This document shows positions 1 to 11,854 of a DNA stretch of 48,214 nucleotides, one piece after another (the stretch's first letter is position 1; every line of letters starts with the position of its first letter). Source of the stretch: Vitrella brassicaformis (taxonomy: Eukaryota > Sar > Vitrellaceae). The translations under genes were made by a program, and so were the position numbers. The stretch covers positions 1,153-49,366 of the forward strand of contig CDMY01000350.1 of NCBI GenBank assembly GCA_001179505.1, read 5' to 3'. The notes under the pieces are model-generated. The model searched no databases and was not told the origin of the DNA. It saw only the letters and a list, made by a program, of their open reading frames with translations.

Positions 1-2240
1 AGCTGACGTATGTAGTGATAACGCACGTCAATGTGTTTCGTTCTGTGACTGACTATCGGATTCTGTGCGCTCAGGATAGCTCCCCTATTATCAGCCATAA
101 GATATGCACTCCCAAACCGAACACCAAAAAGAGGTATGCCACGCAAAAATGACGCCAGATATACGAGGGCAGTGGCACATTCACTCATCTGTACGTATTC
201 AGCCTCCGTTGACGAAAGCGTCACCAGTGGCTGAGTCTTCGCACTCCAATACACAGGTCCACCACACACAAACACCACATGACCACCACTAGACTTGCGA
301 CCCACACAATCAGCCCAAGACGAGTCAGAGAAGGCAGTCAGATCAATCCGACCTTCCTTGCCTGGCTCAGCCTTGAACTCGATCCCCTTGTCTTTTGTCC
401 CACTCAGATAGCGAAGAACCCTCTTTGTTGCCTGCCAATGCCCAAAACCGGGCTCATGAGCATATCGTGCAAGCTCCTTGACCACATAGGCGATGTCCGG
501 GCGGCACGTGACCGAGCAGAACATCAATGCGCCAACGAGTTGCCGATAGGGAACCTTCTTCATCTTCGTCTTCTCTTCGTCCGTCTTCGGTGACATCTCA
601 GAGGTCAGTTGGATACCGGACGCACAAGGGAAATCCACTGGGTTCGCATTCTCCATGCTGAATCTCTTGAGCATCTTGTCGATGTACTGTGGCTGTGTGA
701 TCTGCAGGGTCCTTTCTTGACGATCGCGGATGATCTTGAGGCCGAGAAAGATGTCAACCTCGCCCAGGTCCTTCGTCGCAAACACGCTCGACAGCTGCTG
801 CTTGAACCAGGTGACCCCCTCTTGTTCGCTGACGATGAGAATGTCGTCGACGAACACCACAAGAAGGATGTTGTTGTCCTTATGCAGGTACACACAGGGC
901 TCCTGAGGGTGGCGAACGAACCCTCTGTCGTATAGTTGGTTGTGGAGGGTGATGTTCCATGCGCGCGGGGCTTCCTTGAGGCCATACAATGCCTTCCGTA
1001 GACGAACAACATGGCCGGGCTTCTCATATCCAGGTGGGCACCGCATAAAGACAGGCTTGTCCAGCGGGGCGTTGAGAAATGCTGTGTTGATGTCCATCTG
1101 ATGTATCTCCAGGTTAAGTTGATTCGCCAGGGCAAACGCTGATCGAACAATGTGGTAGGAGGGCGTAGGGGAAAACACGTCATCCACTTGGTTGCCGTCT
1201 TGTTCGAATCCTCTTGCGACGATGCGAGCCTTGTACTTGTCAGGCTTGAGGGCAAATACCCATCTGCATGAGATGATCTTGGTCGTTGCGGCGTTCACCG
1301 GCACGTACTCAAACACTCCCAGGTCTTCAATCGACTTCATCTCACGATCCATGGCTTCTTTCCATTGGTCTGCTGCTGCTGACTTGATGGCTTGGTTATA
1401 GGTCTTCGGTATGGTTGGCTGAAATAGCTGTGGAAGTGATGGGTCATCTGCGGTCTTGTCGTCTTCCGATGGGTCTTCTGTCATCTCGCCATCTTCATTC
1501 ACAAAGAGCAGGTCAGGATGATCGAAGAAGTGGTCTTTATAGACGCGTCCAGGGATGCGTCGCTCATCCGTTGTTCTTGTCGTTCTTGTCTGTTGCTCAT
1601 CAGTGTCTTCCTCCCCCTCTTGACCATTGCCATCCTCTTCAATGATCGTCATGTCATCTTGGGCATCATTTGTCTCCTGATGCTGGTGTGGTTCGTTGTT
1701 GTCGTCGTGTATGTCTTCGATTGCTGGTAGGGGCTCACTCACAGATGTCTCGGGTCGTTGTGGGTAGATGAGATCGATTGCTGGTGGTGCTCGTGGCTTC
1801 TTCTCTTGTCCAGGCAGTATCGCCTCGTCAAACACCACATCGCGTGACAGCACCAATTGCCGTGTGTGCGGCAGGTACACCAGATAGCCGTCCTTAGTCG
1901 TTGGGTCATACGCAAGTAAGATGCCGATCCGCGTGCGAGGGTCCATTTTACTAACCGTCTCTTTCCTCTGGTTGATGTATGCCTTGCAGCCGAAGGTGCG
2001 GATGTGGCCGACATCGGGTGGATAGCCGATGAAGAGCTCATGTGGTGTCTTCATTCCCTCGTTGGCTGCGGTTGGCGTGCGGTTCTTAATGTACGTCGCT
2101 GTGGGCGTCGCATAACACGGCGTGTGTGCGTGTGATGATGGTGAAATGACCTGTATGTACGATATGTCTGGTGGAACTCGCTCATGCAGACAGACAATCG
2201 ACGAATTAGCAGCATACAGCCACACACAAATATATTTGTC
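1..2240 (-). mobile_element. Ty1/copia-type retrotransposon pol fragment (end of integrase, reverse transcriptase, RNase H)
   Basis: One minus-strand frame is open from a TAG at 2241-2243 to the left edge; I checked it codon by codon and found no stop. In order it encodes a copia integrase C-terminal signature (KTPHELF...HIRTFGCKAY, about 2055-1975), an acidic linker, the reverse transcriptase with KARIVARGF (about 1235), MDINTAFLNAPL (about 1095) and the catalytic VFVDDILIV (about 857-831), and the RNase H region with LSSTEAEY (about 205), ADNRGAILSAQNP and RTKHIDVRYHYIRQ at the edge. Family knowledge: this is the Ty1/copia order, in which RT and RNase H copy element RNA into DNA. The gag, protease and integrase catalytic core are absent and the 5' side dissolves into unrelated sequence near 2110-2140, so this is a 5'-truncated copy. 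The 3' LTR, if present, lies outside. Lack of stops suggests recent insertion or constraint. Confidence 0.93.
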
Positions 2241-2372
2241 CTATGTACAGCCATCCATCCAACCATATCCATGGCCAGCCACATGAACACGCAAAACACA
2301 TGCACACACACAGAGAGATAACGGCCCAAAAGCTACCCCTTAGCTCCATCCAGCAATCAGACACACCATCTA

Positions 2373-3203
2373 TCACGCCTCCCCTTCCCGCTGCTCATCC
2401 CTCTGCACACCATTCTCCTCCCCACCAGCACCCACTCCACCATCCCCCCCACCACCCGGCACCATTGCCGCCTCCGACTGCTCTGGCGACGGCATGGCGT
2501 TGTAGCCGCTAAGTATGCTCGCCCCCCGCACAGACAGCACAATGGAGAAGCCGATGATCAGCACCAGAGCCACGATGGCGCCGACAAGGTTGATGGTCTT
2601 CTGCTGCTCGGTGAAGTGTCTGGACGGGTATTGGGCGACAATCACTGCAGTGAGGCCAAGGAGAAGGTACATGGGGATGGACGAGCGGACGCAGTCCCAG
2701 CAGAAGCCGCATTGCGGGCAGCAAAGGATGGCCGCCAAGATCTGCACACACACATGCAATGATATGAATCGGGAGAATGAGCCTCGGGCAGGACGGCTTG
2801 TGCGTGTGTACGATGAGCGTCCAAGCCACCGTGGCGAACCACACAAAGGATCTGCGAACAGCATGGATGGATGGATGGATGCATCAACACATTACCGCGT
2901 GGAATGGGCGTGATGACAGGCGGCTTACATGATGAATGCTGGGACTTCCACGCTGTCGGCGGACGTATCGGTGTAGGAGAGGTCTCCTTGCATGAGTAAA
3001 GCAGCCGCCAGGGGCGTCAGCTGATAGAGCATCATCGTTGCCAGCATCAACAGGCCAAGCGTAAATACACATCCTGAGCTCCGCCCACCCTCTGGCCCTG
3101 CACCCACTGGTGCCTGAGTGAGCTCCCTGACGGAAGTGCATCTGGTGAAACGAACCGACTTTGGTCGACAAGATGCGATCATCTCATCAATCCATTCACT
3201 CAT
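2373..3203 (-). CDS. Four-pass membrane protein, unidentified (3 exons)
   Basis: Minus-strand exons are 3203-2929, 2851-2812 and 2741-2373 (275+40+369 nt, 227 residues). Donors are GTAAGC and GTACAC; acceptors end in GTTCGCAG and GTGTGTGTGCAG. Splicing the 40-nt middle exon restores one frame and completes a hydrophobic segment, which is strong support for the model. Predicted membrane segments are GCVFTLGLLMLATMMLYQL, a second formed across exons 1-3 (SFVWFATVAWTLIILAAIL), IPMYLLLGLTAVIVAQ, and NLVGAIVALVLIIGFSIVL. A Cys-rich CCPQCGFCWDC stretch sits between segments 2 and 3, and the tail is Gly/Glu-rich and probably cytosolic. I do not recognise the family. The start at 3203 is the first Met in the open frame; an internal Met or a further 5' exon is possible. 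Confidence 0.7.
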
Positions 3204-3369
3204 TCACAAAAGCGATGCGATGCAGTCAGTGAGTCTGACAAAAAAAGCAAGAGGGCCCTTCACCCACTCAGTCACGTCAGCCATTCAGATGCACTCAGTC
3301 CCCGTCCACTTCTCACACACTGCCCCACCGGCGTACGGCTACACGACGCCACTCGCCAACCAGCACTGC

Positions 3370-4498
3370 TCACCCCACCACCGTCCCCCTGTCGATGACG
3401 TCGGTCTCCAACTCGAATCGCCGCAGCAGACGGCGCCACAGAGGCTCCGAAATGGGGAAGCGGATAGTGAGTGGTGCAGGCGCATCAGCAGCAGAAGCCT
3501 CGGTCGTCCGCAGGAGGATGCCGTTAAACCCCACCACCAGATGGGCAGCGATGGTCTCCTTTTCGCGGCAGCCACTCACAATGACATCACGATAGTCCGT
3601 CACGTCACCACCATCCATATTGCCCCAGTCATAGCGCCAGTCGACATCGATGCCCAGATCCTCTGTGATGGCATCGGTGCTCAGCAGACGGCCGTAGTGA
3701 GGGTCGTCACGGCCGATGGGTGCAAAGAGCACCCTTTTGTGATCCACGCCCTCTCCATCCGACCAGCAGACGAGCATCGTCTGCAGCAGGAATGCCGAAA
3801 AGGAGGGGTAGAAGATCGCCCTGTCGGATGACAGGGTTGGTCCGCTTGTAGCCCTCAGCATATCGATGGCCGCCCGGCAGCTCACCCAACGACACCACAC
3901 GAAATGTCACACCGCCAATCCGATAGGCCCCGCTGTCGTTGGCTTGCTGCAGCGCCAATCTGGTCCCTCCGCATGTCAGCTGCTGGCCGATGATGGCGTA
4001 GAGGGCCATGGCGAGTGGCAGCTGGTGGAAGGCCGTTGCTGTGGGGAGCGAGTCAGCCGACAGACAGAGAGGCCGCGTCGCATTGGCAGGGGTCAGCCGG
4101 TAGATGAATGCCATCCGAAGGAACCGCCCCATCGCCCGCCACTCCTCGCCACTGCCCCGCTCCAGCACATAGACCACCTTCAAGCCGGCCTCCACATCAC
4201 CGCCAATGTCGAAGGCCAACACGTCCGCCACGCCGAGACGGCTGAGGGCCTTGTTGATGTGCTGCTGGACAGCGTTGAGCAGGGTGCTGTTGACGGTCTC
4301 CACAGTGTGGCCCAGCAGCTCCTGTTGCCGAGTGCGGGTGGCGATCTGCGAGCGGAGAGCGGCTCGTTTGGCATCGTCAGTCGCCATGGCCATGGCGGCC
4401 ATCTTGCTGATGGGCAATGACAGGTCAAAGAGGTCGGCGGGCTGGAAGAGGGCAGGGCTGGGGGGACGGGACGAGGGCGCTGTGCCAGTGGGCTGCAT
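3370..4498 (-). pseudogene. Family copy A: frameshifted member of the dispersed single-exon family
   Basis: The N-terminal frame starts at ATG 4498 (MQPTGTAPSSRPPSP) and is very close to the intact copy at 30265-31395 through YAEGYKRTNPVIRQGD. It then leaves the family frame near 3812-3820 and stops at 3707. The rest of the family protein (YPSFSAFLLQ ... GRDDPHYGRLL ... DVIDRGTVVG) continues in another frame down to the family stop at 3370. Comparison with the copies at 28575 and 30265 shows two bases missing between ATCCGA and TCTACCC. The 5' flank is also shared with 30265-31395 (ttgaggcctcaagacagtcacg versus ctgaggcctcaggacactcacg), so the duplication was at DNA level. No introns are seen. 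It is probably a young pseudogene; a sequencing error is the alternative. Product function is unknown. Confidence 0.85.
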
Positions 4499-4555
4499 CG
4501 TGACTGTCTTGAGGCCTCAACGAAGTGTGACAGGAGAGAGAAGGACGCACCGGCA

Positions 4556-4613
4556 AACCAACGCGAGCTGGCGAATGAGCTTGCAACCAACGCGAGCTGG
4601 CGAATGAGCTTGC
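4556..4613. repeat. Exact 29-bp tandem duplication
   Basis: The 29-nt unit beginning aaccaacgcgagctggcg and ending gagcttgc occurs twice back to back (4556-4584, 4585-4613). It lies in the 160-bp interval between the divergent family copy A and the CNOT10 start, so it is inside whatever promoter that gene uses. Confidence 0.95.
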
Positions 4614-4658
4614 ATCTTTTCTCTCGGAGATCCGGTCTGTTAGGCGCATCATCGCATC

Positions 4659-7434
4659 ATGGCCTCCGCCAGTGTGCATTCGAGCAAGCGATCTCCCAGC
4701 ACCGCCGGCAGCGACAGTCCCAAGAGCACCGCAGCTCATCCCGTAGACGAGGACCCGCTGTACAAGGACGCATCTGGCGCATTCGACCTCTACTACAGCG
4801 GTATCTATGCCATCAGCAGCCGATATATCTGGCTGCTGATCGGTGCACTGTTGTTGCCTGTGTCTGTGTGCAGGGAAGCACGCCGAGTGCGAGTCGCTGC
4901 TGCGGCGCATCCAGCAGGCGCAGGGCACGGCAGCGGAGCTCGTCTATCGGCTCAAGGTCTCGCACAACCTGGAGCTCAACAAGTACCTGCAGGGTATGGA
5001 ACCCCACACACCTCGCCACGCATCCACCCATCCGTACATCTGATCTGTCATTCGTTTGTGTGCAGGTGGGTGCTGTGATCCGGATGGCTTGTTGAGGACG
5101 TTGACGCAGCTGCATGAGCAGGGCCGGGTGGCCAAGCGGCACCGGGACGAGGCGGCCGCTGCTGACCATGACGATGTCGGTGCTGAACAGGTACGTCCGT
5201 GTGTGTGTGTGTGTCTGTGTGCGTGATCCGCCGTTGTGGCTGTGTTTGTGTGTGTTTGGATCGGTGGGTCAGGTGGACGAGGACCTCTCCGTGTTGGCGT
5301 ACAACCGGGCGGTGCTGTCATACCAGCTGCGCAACTACGAGCAGGTACAGATGGATTCGTGTGGGTGGGTGTGCTGCAGAGCCATCCATGCGCCCATATG
5401 TGTGTGTGCAGGCTCGGTCGATCCTGGAGGATCTGTTCAAGCGCATCGAGCCCGTAGACGACTTCCTGGCCGTCAAGATCTGCCTACTCCTCATGGTCCA
5501 TCCATCCATCCATCGGCCCACACACACACATACACAGACACAGACACAGACACAGACACACGCCTCTGTACCTTTGTGTGAATGTGTGCAGGAGCTGTAT
5601 TTGACGATTCGTGAGCCTGAGAGGGCAGCGGACGTGCTGGCGTACTTCGAGAAACCCCAGGCATTCCCCACCCTGTGGAAAACGCCTGAAAGTACGGATG
5701 GATGGATGGATGAGTGCGGCCATGCAGGCAGGCAGGCAGGCAGGCACTGATGGACACCATGTGTGTGTGATGGCTGTGCTGTGGGCAGACAAGGATGCCA
5801 ACGGGCTGCCTCCGTCGACTTCTCCCGACCAACCTGCACCAGACGCACACGCCGGTAGATACATACCAGCACACACACATATACACACACACACACACAT
5901 GTACCTCTGCAAAGGGGCGTACATATCATTGCTGTGTGGGCAGATGCCGCGCCGGAGCATGCGCAGGCGGCGAAGGACGACCAGCAGCAGCAGCAATCGC
6001 AGCAGCAACAGCAGCAGCAACAGCAGCAGCAGCCATCACAGCAGCAAGGCGAAGAGTCGGCTGAGGGGCAGCAGGTGGGTGCGTCTGCAAGCGCCATCAT
6101 GTGTCCCTCTCTCGCCATGCCCATCTTGTCTATGTATGTGTTCATTCATATAGGGAGCGGAGAGGCAGCTGCTGCCGGCGCTGGTGCTGGGCTCCTATCT
6201 GCCTTAGTAAGCGCCGGACGCCCAACATGTGTATCCACAAATACGTGCCTGCGTGTGTGTACGTGTCTGCCTGCTTTTTGCAGCCACGGCCGCTCGCCAG
6301 AGACCATATCAGCGTCGGAATTTAAGGTAAGCAAGTCCATGCAGTCGCCCACAAAGCGTGCAGTGAACGGTGCTTGTGTGTGCGCAGTTCTTCACGCAGC
6401 TGTACCGTGCCAAGATCGCCGTCATGCAGAGGAACCTCAAGGGCGCCAAGAAGGTGCGTTAGTGTGTGGTAGTGTCGTGTGGAGCGTGTGTGTGCACACC
6501 AAAGTCAAAAGAAAGGGTCAATTGACGTGCGTGTGTGATGCACATCACACGTGTTGGCTTCGTGTGTGTCCGTGGACCAACAGGAGCTCAAGACGGTGCT
6601 CGAGACGTTCCAGCACCAGCTGCGGTCCGCACCCATCCTGACGGCATCGCCACACACAATCGGTCAACACACACACTCACCACACACAAAAACACACACA
6701 CACACATCGGCCGACACACACAAGCGCATCCATCCATCCATCCGTGTGTGTGTGTGCTGTGTGTGTGCAGCCACGGACGCCTCGCAGCCGTCATCGGGCG
6801 GCTCTCCAGGGCCATCTGGTACGTCCCTCTCTGTGCATCTTGGAACCCTCCACGAGTGACTCTGTCTGTGTGTGTGTAACCAGAGAAGAGCGGTCTGCAG
6901 CGCTTCACGCGGTGGATTGGCCTGGGGGGCGGCAGTGCAGGTCAGCACACATACCCATACCGTTGTCTAGACGTACAGGGGTGTGTGTGTGTGTGTGTTC
7001 AGGGAAGGACACTTCGTCCCTGCCAGCGAGCGGCAGCAACCTCGGCGAGACGGCCCTGCAGAACGCCGTGCTGAACCAACACAACTCTATGGCGCTGATG
7101 CTCAAGGCAAACCTTGTCGGTGCACCCCACACACATACCACAGACCACAGACGAGCGTGTCTTGATGTGTGTGTGTGCAGGAGTATTTCCGTCTCAACTT
7201 CCGCAAGAGCACCAAGCTGCTGACCTGCTGGTACGTTGTGTGAGGGAGGGAGGGAGGGAGGGAGGCACACAGATCAGACCCCTCTGCAGAATCTGCCGCA
7301 CCTGTGTGTGTGTTGTGTGTGCCATGCAGCCAATTCAACTTCGCCGCGGCATCGTCGACTCCACTCAACTACAAGTAAGAAACACAAACCCATCAAAGGA
7401 CGTGTGTGTGCTGTGTGCACCCTAATGGGCGGCC

Positions 7435-7469
<35 letters not shown>

Positions 7470-8462
7470 TGTGCTATAGGTACACGTATGACGACATCGA
7501 CGACGAGGGCCATCCCCACAGCCACCCGCACCAGCAGCCACACGAGCCACGGGGGCGGGGCGACCATGGCGGCGTCTCACACCAACAACCTGACCTTAGG
7601 TAAACACACACACACACACACACAGAGGGAGAAAGAGAGGTGTTTCTGTGTGTCTGTGTGTGTGTGTGTGTGTGTGCAGTTCTGATTTCCACCCTGCTAT
7701 GGACCCGGCGTGTGCGACCGTCTTCTACAATAACGTCCGTGTGTCCGTGTTACACTAAGGCGTCTGTGTGTGTGGTGTCAAAGCACCAACCGGTCTGTGT
7801 GTGTGTGTCTTTGTCTGTGCCTGCCCTTTGCAGCTGGGGTGCATCCACTTCCTGATGCGCAAGCCGCACCTGGCCTGCTTCTATTTCAACAAGGCCATGC
7901 AGGCCAACGTGAGGGCGCGGAACGAACTGCCAGCCATGCTGCACACAGGCGTCGGTACGCAGCCACCCCCTTTCCCCCCCTCCCTCCACACACACACGTG
8001 TGTCTCTCTCTATGTGGTGTTATGTGCAGGCAAGCCGCTTCCCGGCGTCGTGGCGTCGAGATATGTGCTCGACCGGGGCTCGGAGGTGCGTATGCGTGTG
8101 TGTGTGTGTGTGTAGGTCGTCGGCAGACACACACGGACGGATCTGTACGTGTCTGTCTGCCTGTCTGTGTGTCTGCTTGTACGCAGGTGTCGCTCAACGC
8201 GGGTCTGCAGCTGCTGCTGACAGGGTCGCCGCTGGAGGCACTCATCGCACTGCAGGCAGCCAGCGAGATCTTCCCAAACAACGCTAAGGTGCCTGCCCAC
8301 AAATCGACCACTCACACGCATCCATTCATCAATCCATCCGCTGTGCGTATGTGTGAGAGTGCAGGTGTGGCTGCGTATGGGTGAGTGCTGCGTGGCGCTC
8401 TACCTCCAGTGGGCACGCAAGCAGCGAGACCCCGCCATCGCACCCATGCCAGTACATACACA

Positions 8463-8500
<38 letters not shown>

Positions 8501-11092
8501 ATGAGAATATACACACCCGTCAATGTGTGTGATTGTGTGGATGTGTGTGTGCTCAGAGCCTCTGTGGCACCCGGGCGGTGTCCTTCCTGCAGCCGGCCGA
8601 GAACGACGACCAGCAGCTGGCCACTGACGTCATACGTACGCCCATACAAGTGGAGGTATCCACCCTGAGTGTGTGCACGCCTGTGTGTGTGTCATTATTC
8701 AGGGTCCCCTGTGTTCTATCGGCGTCTGCTGCTCTCCGTGCAGAAGTACCCTGCTGCTCGTAAGTGCTTTCACACGTCCATCCATCCATCCATCCACACG
8801 TGTGTGTGTGTGCGTGTGTGTCAGCGAGCATGCTGGCCGGCACTCTGGCGAAACGAGGCAAGCGCCGCACACACACACACACACGCACACACGCACACAC
8901 ATGCATCTCACCGTGTGTGTGTCCCTGACTGGCTCACAGCGGCCGACTCGCCCAGCCCGACAACGGAGGACAGCTCTGCCGACACAGATGCAGCCACGTA
9001 CGCAGACACACACACACGTCGCACAGCATGCCAATCCACCTCTGTGTTGGGTCGGCCGATTCAGAGAGGAGGCTTCCGGCCGGCAGCTGGCGCAGATTCT
9101 CGCCAATGACGGCAGCAAAGGTGACTGAGACGGTGACAGACAGACACCACCTGGTGGTGCGTGTGGTGAATGGATGGATGGATGGATGGGTGCAGCATTG
9201 CGTTACGCCGAGACGTGTTTCCGGACGGCCCTGCTGCTCGTGCAGCCGCACAAGGACAAACACGCCACTGGGTGAGTGGGTGCGCCGCCGCACAAGAACG
9301 CTCTGCCTATCTGTCTGTCCGTCTGTGTGGTGTGTCTGTCTGTGCAGTGAGTCTGCGTGGCTGGAGGACGCGTGTGACGTCAAGCTGGCCTACGTCTGTC
9401 TCGGAAGGTCTGTAGTGGGTGGGTCAAGTATACTCACCAATACATTGAGAAGGGCCCCACACACCTGTGTGTGTGTTTGAGCACTGTGTGCAGGCGAGAT
9501 TGGCGTGGGGCGTTGTGGTGGGCGAGCAAGCTGCTGGCACGGGTCAGTGGCGATAAGGGCCGCATACACACACACATACGCAGAGACAGAAACACGTGTG
9601 TGTGTCCATGTGGGTGTGTGTGTGTGTGCAGAACGGAGTGCCTGTTCGTTGTGCGGGCGCTTCACTGCGGCCTGAAGGCAAGCATTTTTCGCACAGCACA
9701 CGTGTGCGCGGGAGTGGAGCATCTTGTGTCTGTCTGTCTGTGTATTTCTGTGTGCAGATTCTGCTCCACCGACAATCGCATCGAGTGTGGCATGGTACGT
9801 GGGCCACACGGGCTCATGCACTCGTGTGTGTGTGGAGGGATGGATGGATGGATGGCCCGATGGGCTGATGTGTGCAGCCTGTATCTGTGTCGGCTGTACG
9901 CCGCCGAGGCCCTGTGCCATCTCAACAACGTCGCAGAGGCCGTCAACGTCCTCAAACCACTGCAGGCACCGCCTCACGCCCATCCACACACGCCCACACA
10001 GAGAGAGCACGTGTGAATGGACCTCTTTGGTTGGTGCGTGTGTGCGTGTGTGCAGGATGGTGGGCTGCAGGCGGCCGTCCGCGGCCAGAGCGCCCAGTGG
10101 GAAGCCAGCTCCGCACAGGAAGGTACCCACTCTCTCTCTCTCTCTCTCTGTATGCGCACGGCACACACGGGCGGATGTTTGTGTGTGCAGGGAAGGAGAA
10201 GCCTCTGGGTCTGTCCCTCGGCGGCTCGGCGCCGGCAGACGACACTCTCGAGATGACCGCACCGGCACACGCAAAGGTCCGTCGTTTCCCGTGCACACCG
10301 ATGCATCCCCGCGGGAATGTGTGGACGTCTGTGTGTGTGTGTGTGTGTTGGGGGTGTAGAGTCTGTTGGTGGCGTCGTTCCCCCCTGCGACGAGCTGCAT
10401 GTCGCTCAAGGAGGCCCAGGCCACACTCAACACAGACCTCTGCCATCTCGCATGCAGACAGGTGTCTACACACCTGATTGTGCATCTGTGTGTATACCTG
10501 TGTATGCGTGTGTGTGTGTGTGTGTGTGGTCAGTTTGAGCACCCGCCCGAGCACACCAAGACGGACAAGGACAGACACACCAGACGATTCGCATCGCAGA
10601 ACGAGCTCATGGCCGGTGCGTACACACACACACACACACGCGGCCGTGTGCGTGTGGCCATCTGTGTACTTATGTCTCGTGCGTGTCGCACTTGCCACTG
10701 ACAGGCCACAATGCGCAGCTGGTGGAGGCCGCAAAGGGGCTCATTCGGGTGGGTTTGTGTGTGAGTGTACACAAAGCCCTCATGAGTGTGTGTATCGTTA
10801 AAGTGTGTCTGTGTCTGTCTGTGTTTCCATCCATCCATCCGTAGGATGCCGTGTCGGCGTACCCCACGGCAGCGGCGCCTCTGCGGACGCTCGTCTACCT
10901 GCTGCTCATACAGGGGAAGAGGTACCTTCTTCAACACTTCCACCCACACTCACTGTCTGATATGGAGGCTCACGTGTGTGTGTGTGCCGACCCCAACACA
11001 GGGAAGAGGCCCTGCAGTTGCTGCAGAAGAGGCGGGCGGACGAGGCCTTCCTCTCTGCGGTGCTGGGGCCGGCGCGGCCGATGCATCCATGA
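4659..11092 (+). CDS. CNOT10: CCR4-NOT transcription complex subunit 10 (CNOT10), 41 exons
   Basis: Exons: 4659-4800, 4874-4993, 5066-5190, 5273-5344, 5412-5495, 5592-5691, 5788-5854, 5944-6074, 6154-6206, 6284-6326, 6388-6453, 6584-6662, 6771-6818, 6884-6940, 7003-7115, 7181-7230, 7330-7374, 7480-7599, 7680-7734, 7834-7954, 8030-8085, 8187-8288, 8365-8451, 8557-8635, 8703-8759, 8825-8857, 8940-8997, 9065-9120, 9196-9271, 9348-9407, 9494-9542, 9632-9677, 9758-9794, 9878-9965, 10056-10122, 10191-10276, 10360-10461, 10534-10615, 10705-10748, 10855-10921, 11002-11092. They total 3114 nt, exactly 1038 codons. CNOT10 hallmarks recur in family order: YNRAVLSYQLRNYEQARSI, AKIAVMQRNLKGAKKELK, NNLGCIHFLMRKPHLACFYF, NAGLQLLLTGSPLEAL, WLRMGECCVALY, LYLCRLYAAEALCHLNN. 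Known role: a TPR scaffold that joins CNOT11 on the NOT module of the mRNA deadenylase. A poly-Gln run lies at about 5977-6045. Introns after 8857, 9677 and 9965 use GC donors. The protein is longer than animal CNOT10 because of low-complexity inserts. Confidence 0.92.
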
Positions 11093-11854
11093 CACACAAA
11101 GACACACATACACACGCTCGCTGCCTGTCTTCCTGTCATTCACACATTTTTGCCCTAGCAAAATTCTCGACGTACATTCATGTGTACAGCCATGACCAGA
11201 CAGAGAGACAGACAGATAGATTCATGTGTGTGTGCTGATGCACACGCAGAGCGGACAGACAGCCAGACAGACAGGCAGACAGACGTGTGTGTGCGTGTGC
11301 GTGGCTTGGCTGTATTTGTATCTCTCCCTCCGTGTGTGTATGTATGGCTGTGTGTGACTGACTGACTGACTGACTGAGTGAGTGAGTGAGTGAGTGTGCA
11401 GCGCGGTGCTTAGAGAGAGAGGGGTGGCCTGGGGGGACAGGACAGTTAGCCGCCGTAGCCGTAGCCTTTCTCTCACCGATACATACATACATACATACAC
11501 TGTGATTTAAGCCCATACACATACACACACGTGTCACCGTCACACCACACCCAGCCACCCATGGTGCACCCACACCCCGCCACTCCCTCAGACAGATCAG
11601 ACCCTCTTTCTGTTTGCATGATCGACATTGTATGGTATGTATGCGTACGGATATTTGTCACTCGTTGATTGAAGACCATGATGCAGTCAGTGGCCGAACT
11701 GTGACGATCCTCAAACATACAGCATCGGCCAGAGAGGGTTTCCTGGCGGACGGCGACATGGCCCCCACTTAGCCCCCAGTCTCCGACTCTGTTGTTTGCA
11801 CCCCTCCCCCGGCAAACCAAATTCTCCTTTGCCCGTGGCCCGCATCAAGTCACC
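11093..11854. repeat. Intergenic stretch of simple repeats
   Basis: No coding signal found. It holds GACA/CAGA tetranucleotide tracts (about 11200-11285), a CTGA run that changes to GTGA (about 11355-11396), and CATA repeats (about 11481-11498). The last 150 bases before the next ATG are non-repetitive and may be its promoter. Confidence 0.7.

Noticed and set aside
605-1255. 216-codon minus-strand open frame
   Set aside because: Shadow frame of the copia reverse transcriptase; the true frame carries VFVDDILIV and other RT motifs.
5318-6145. Long minus-strand open frame rich in Cys and poly-CCC
   Set aside because: Antisense of the CNOT10 poly-Gln exon and of TG-repeat introns; composition is repeat-driven.
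9390-10433. 347-codon minus-strand open frame
   Set aside because: Lies antisense to phase-consistent CNOT10 exons, and its His/Thr runs come from (TG)n intron repeats.
11160-11560. Possible origin or satellite array
   Set aside because: Short mixed tetranucleotide runs without a longer repeating unit.
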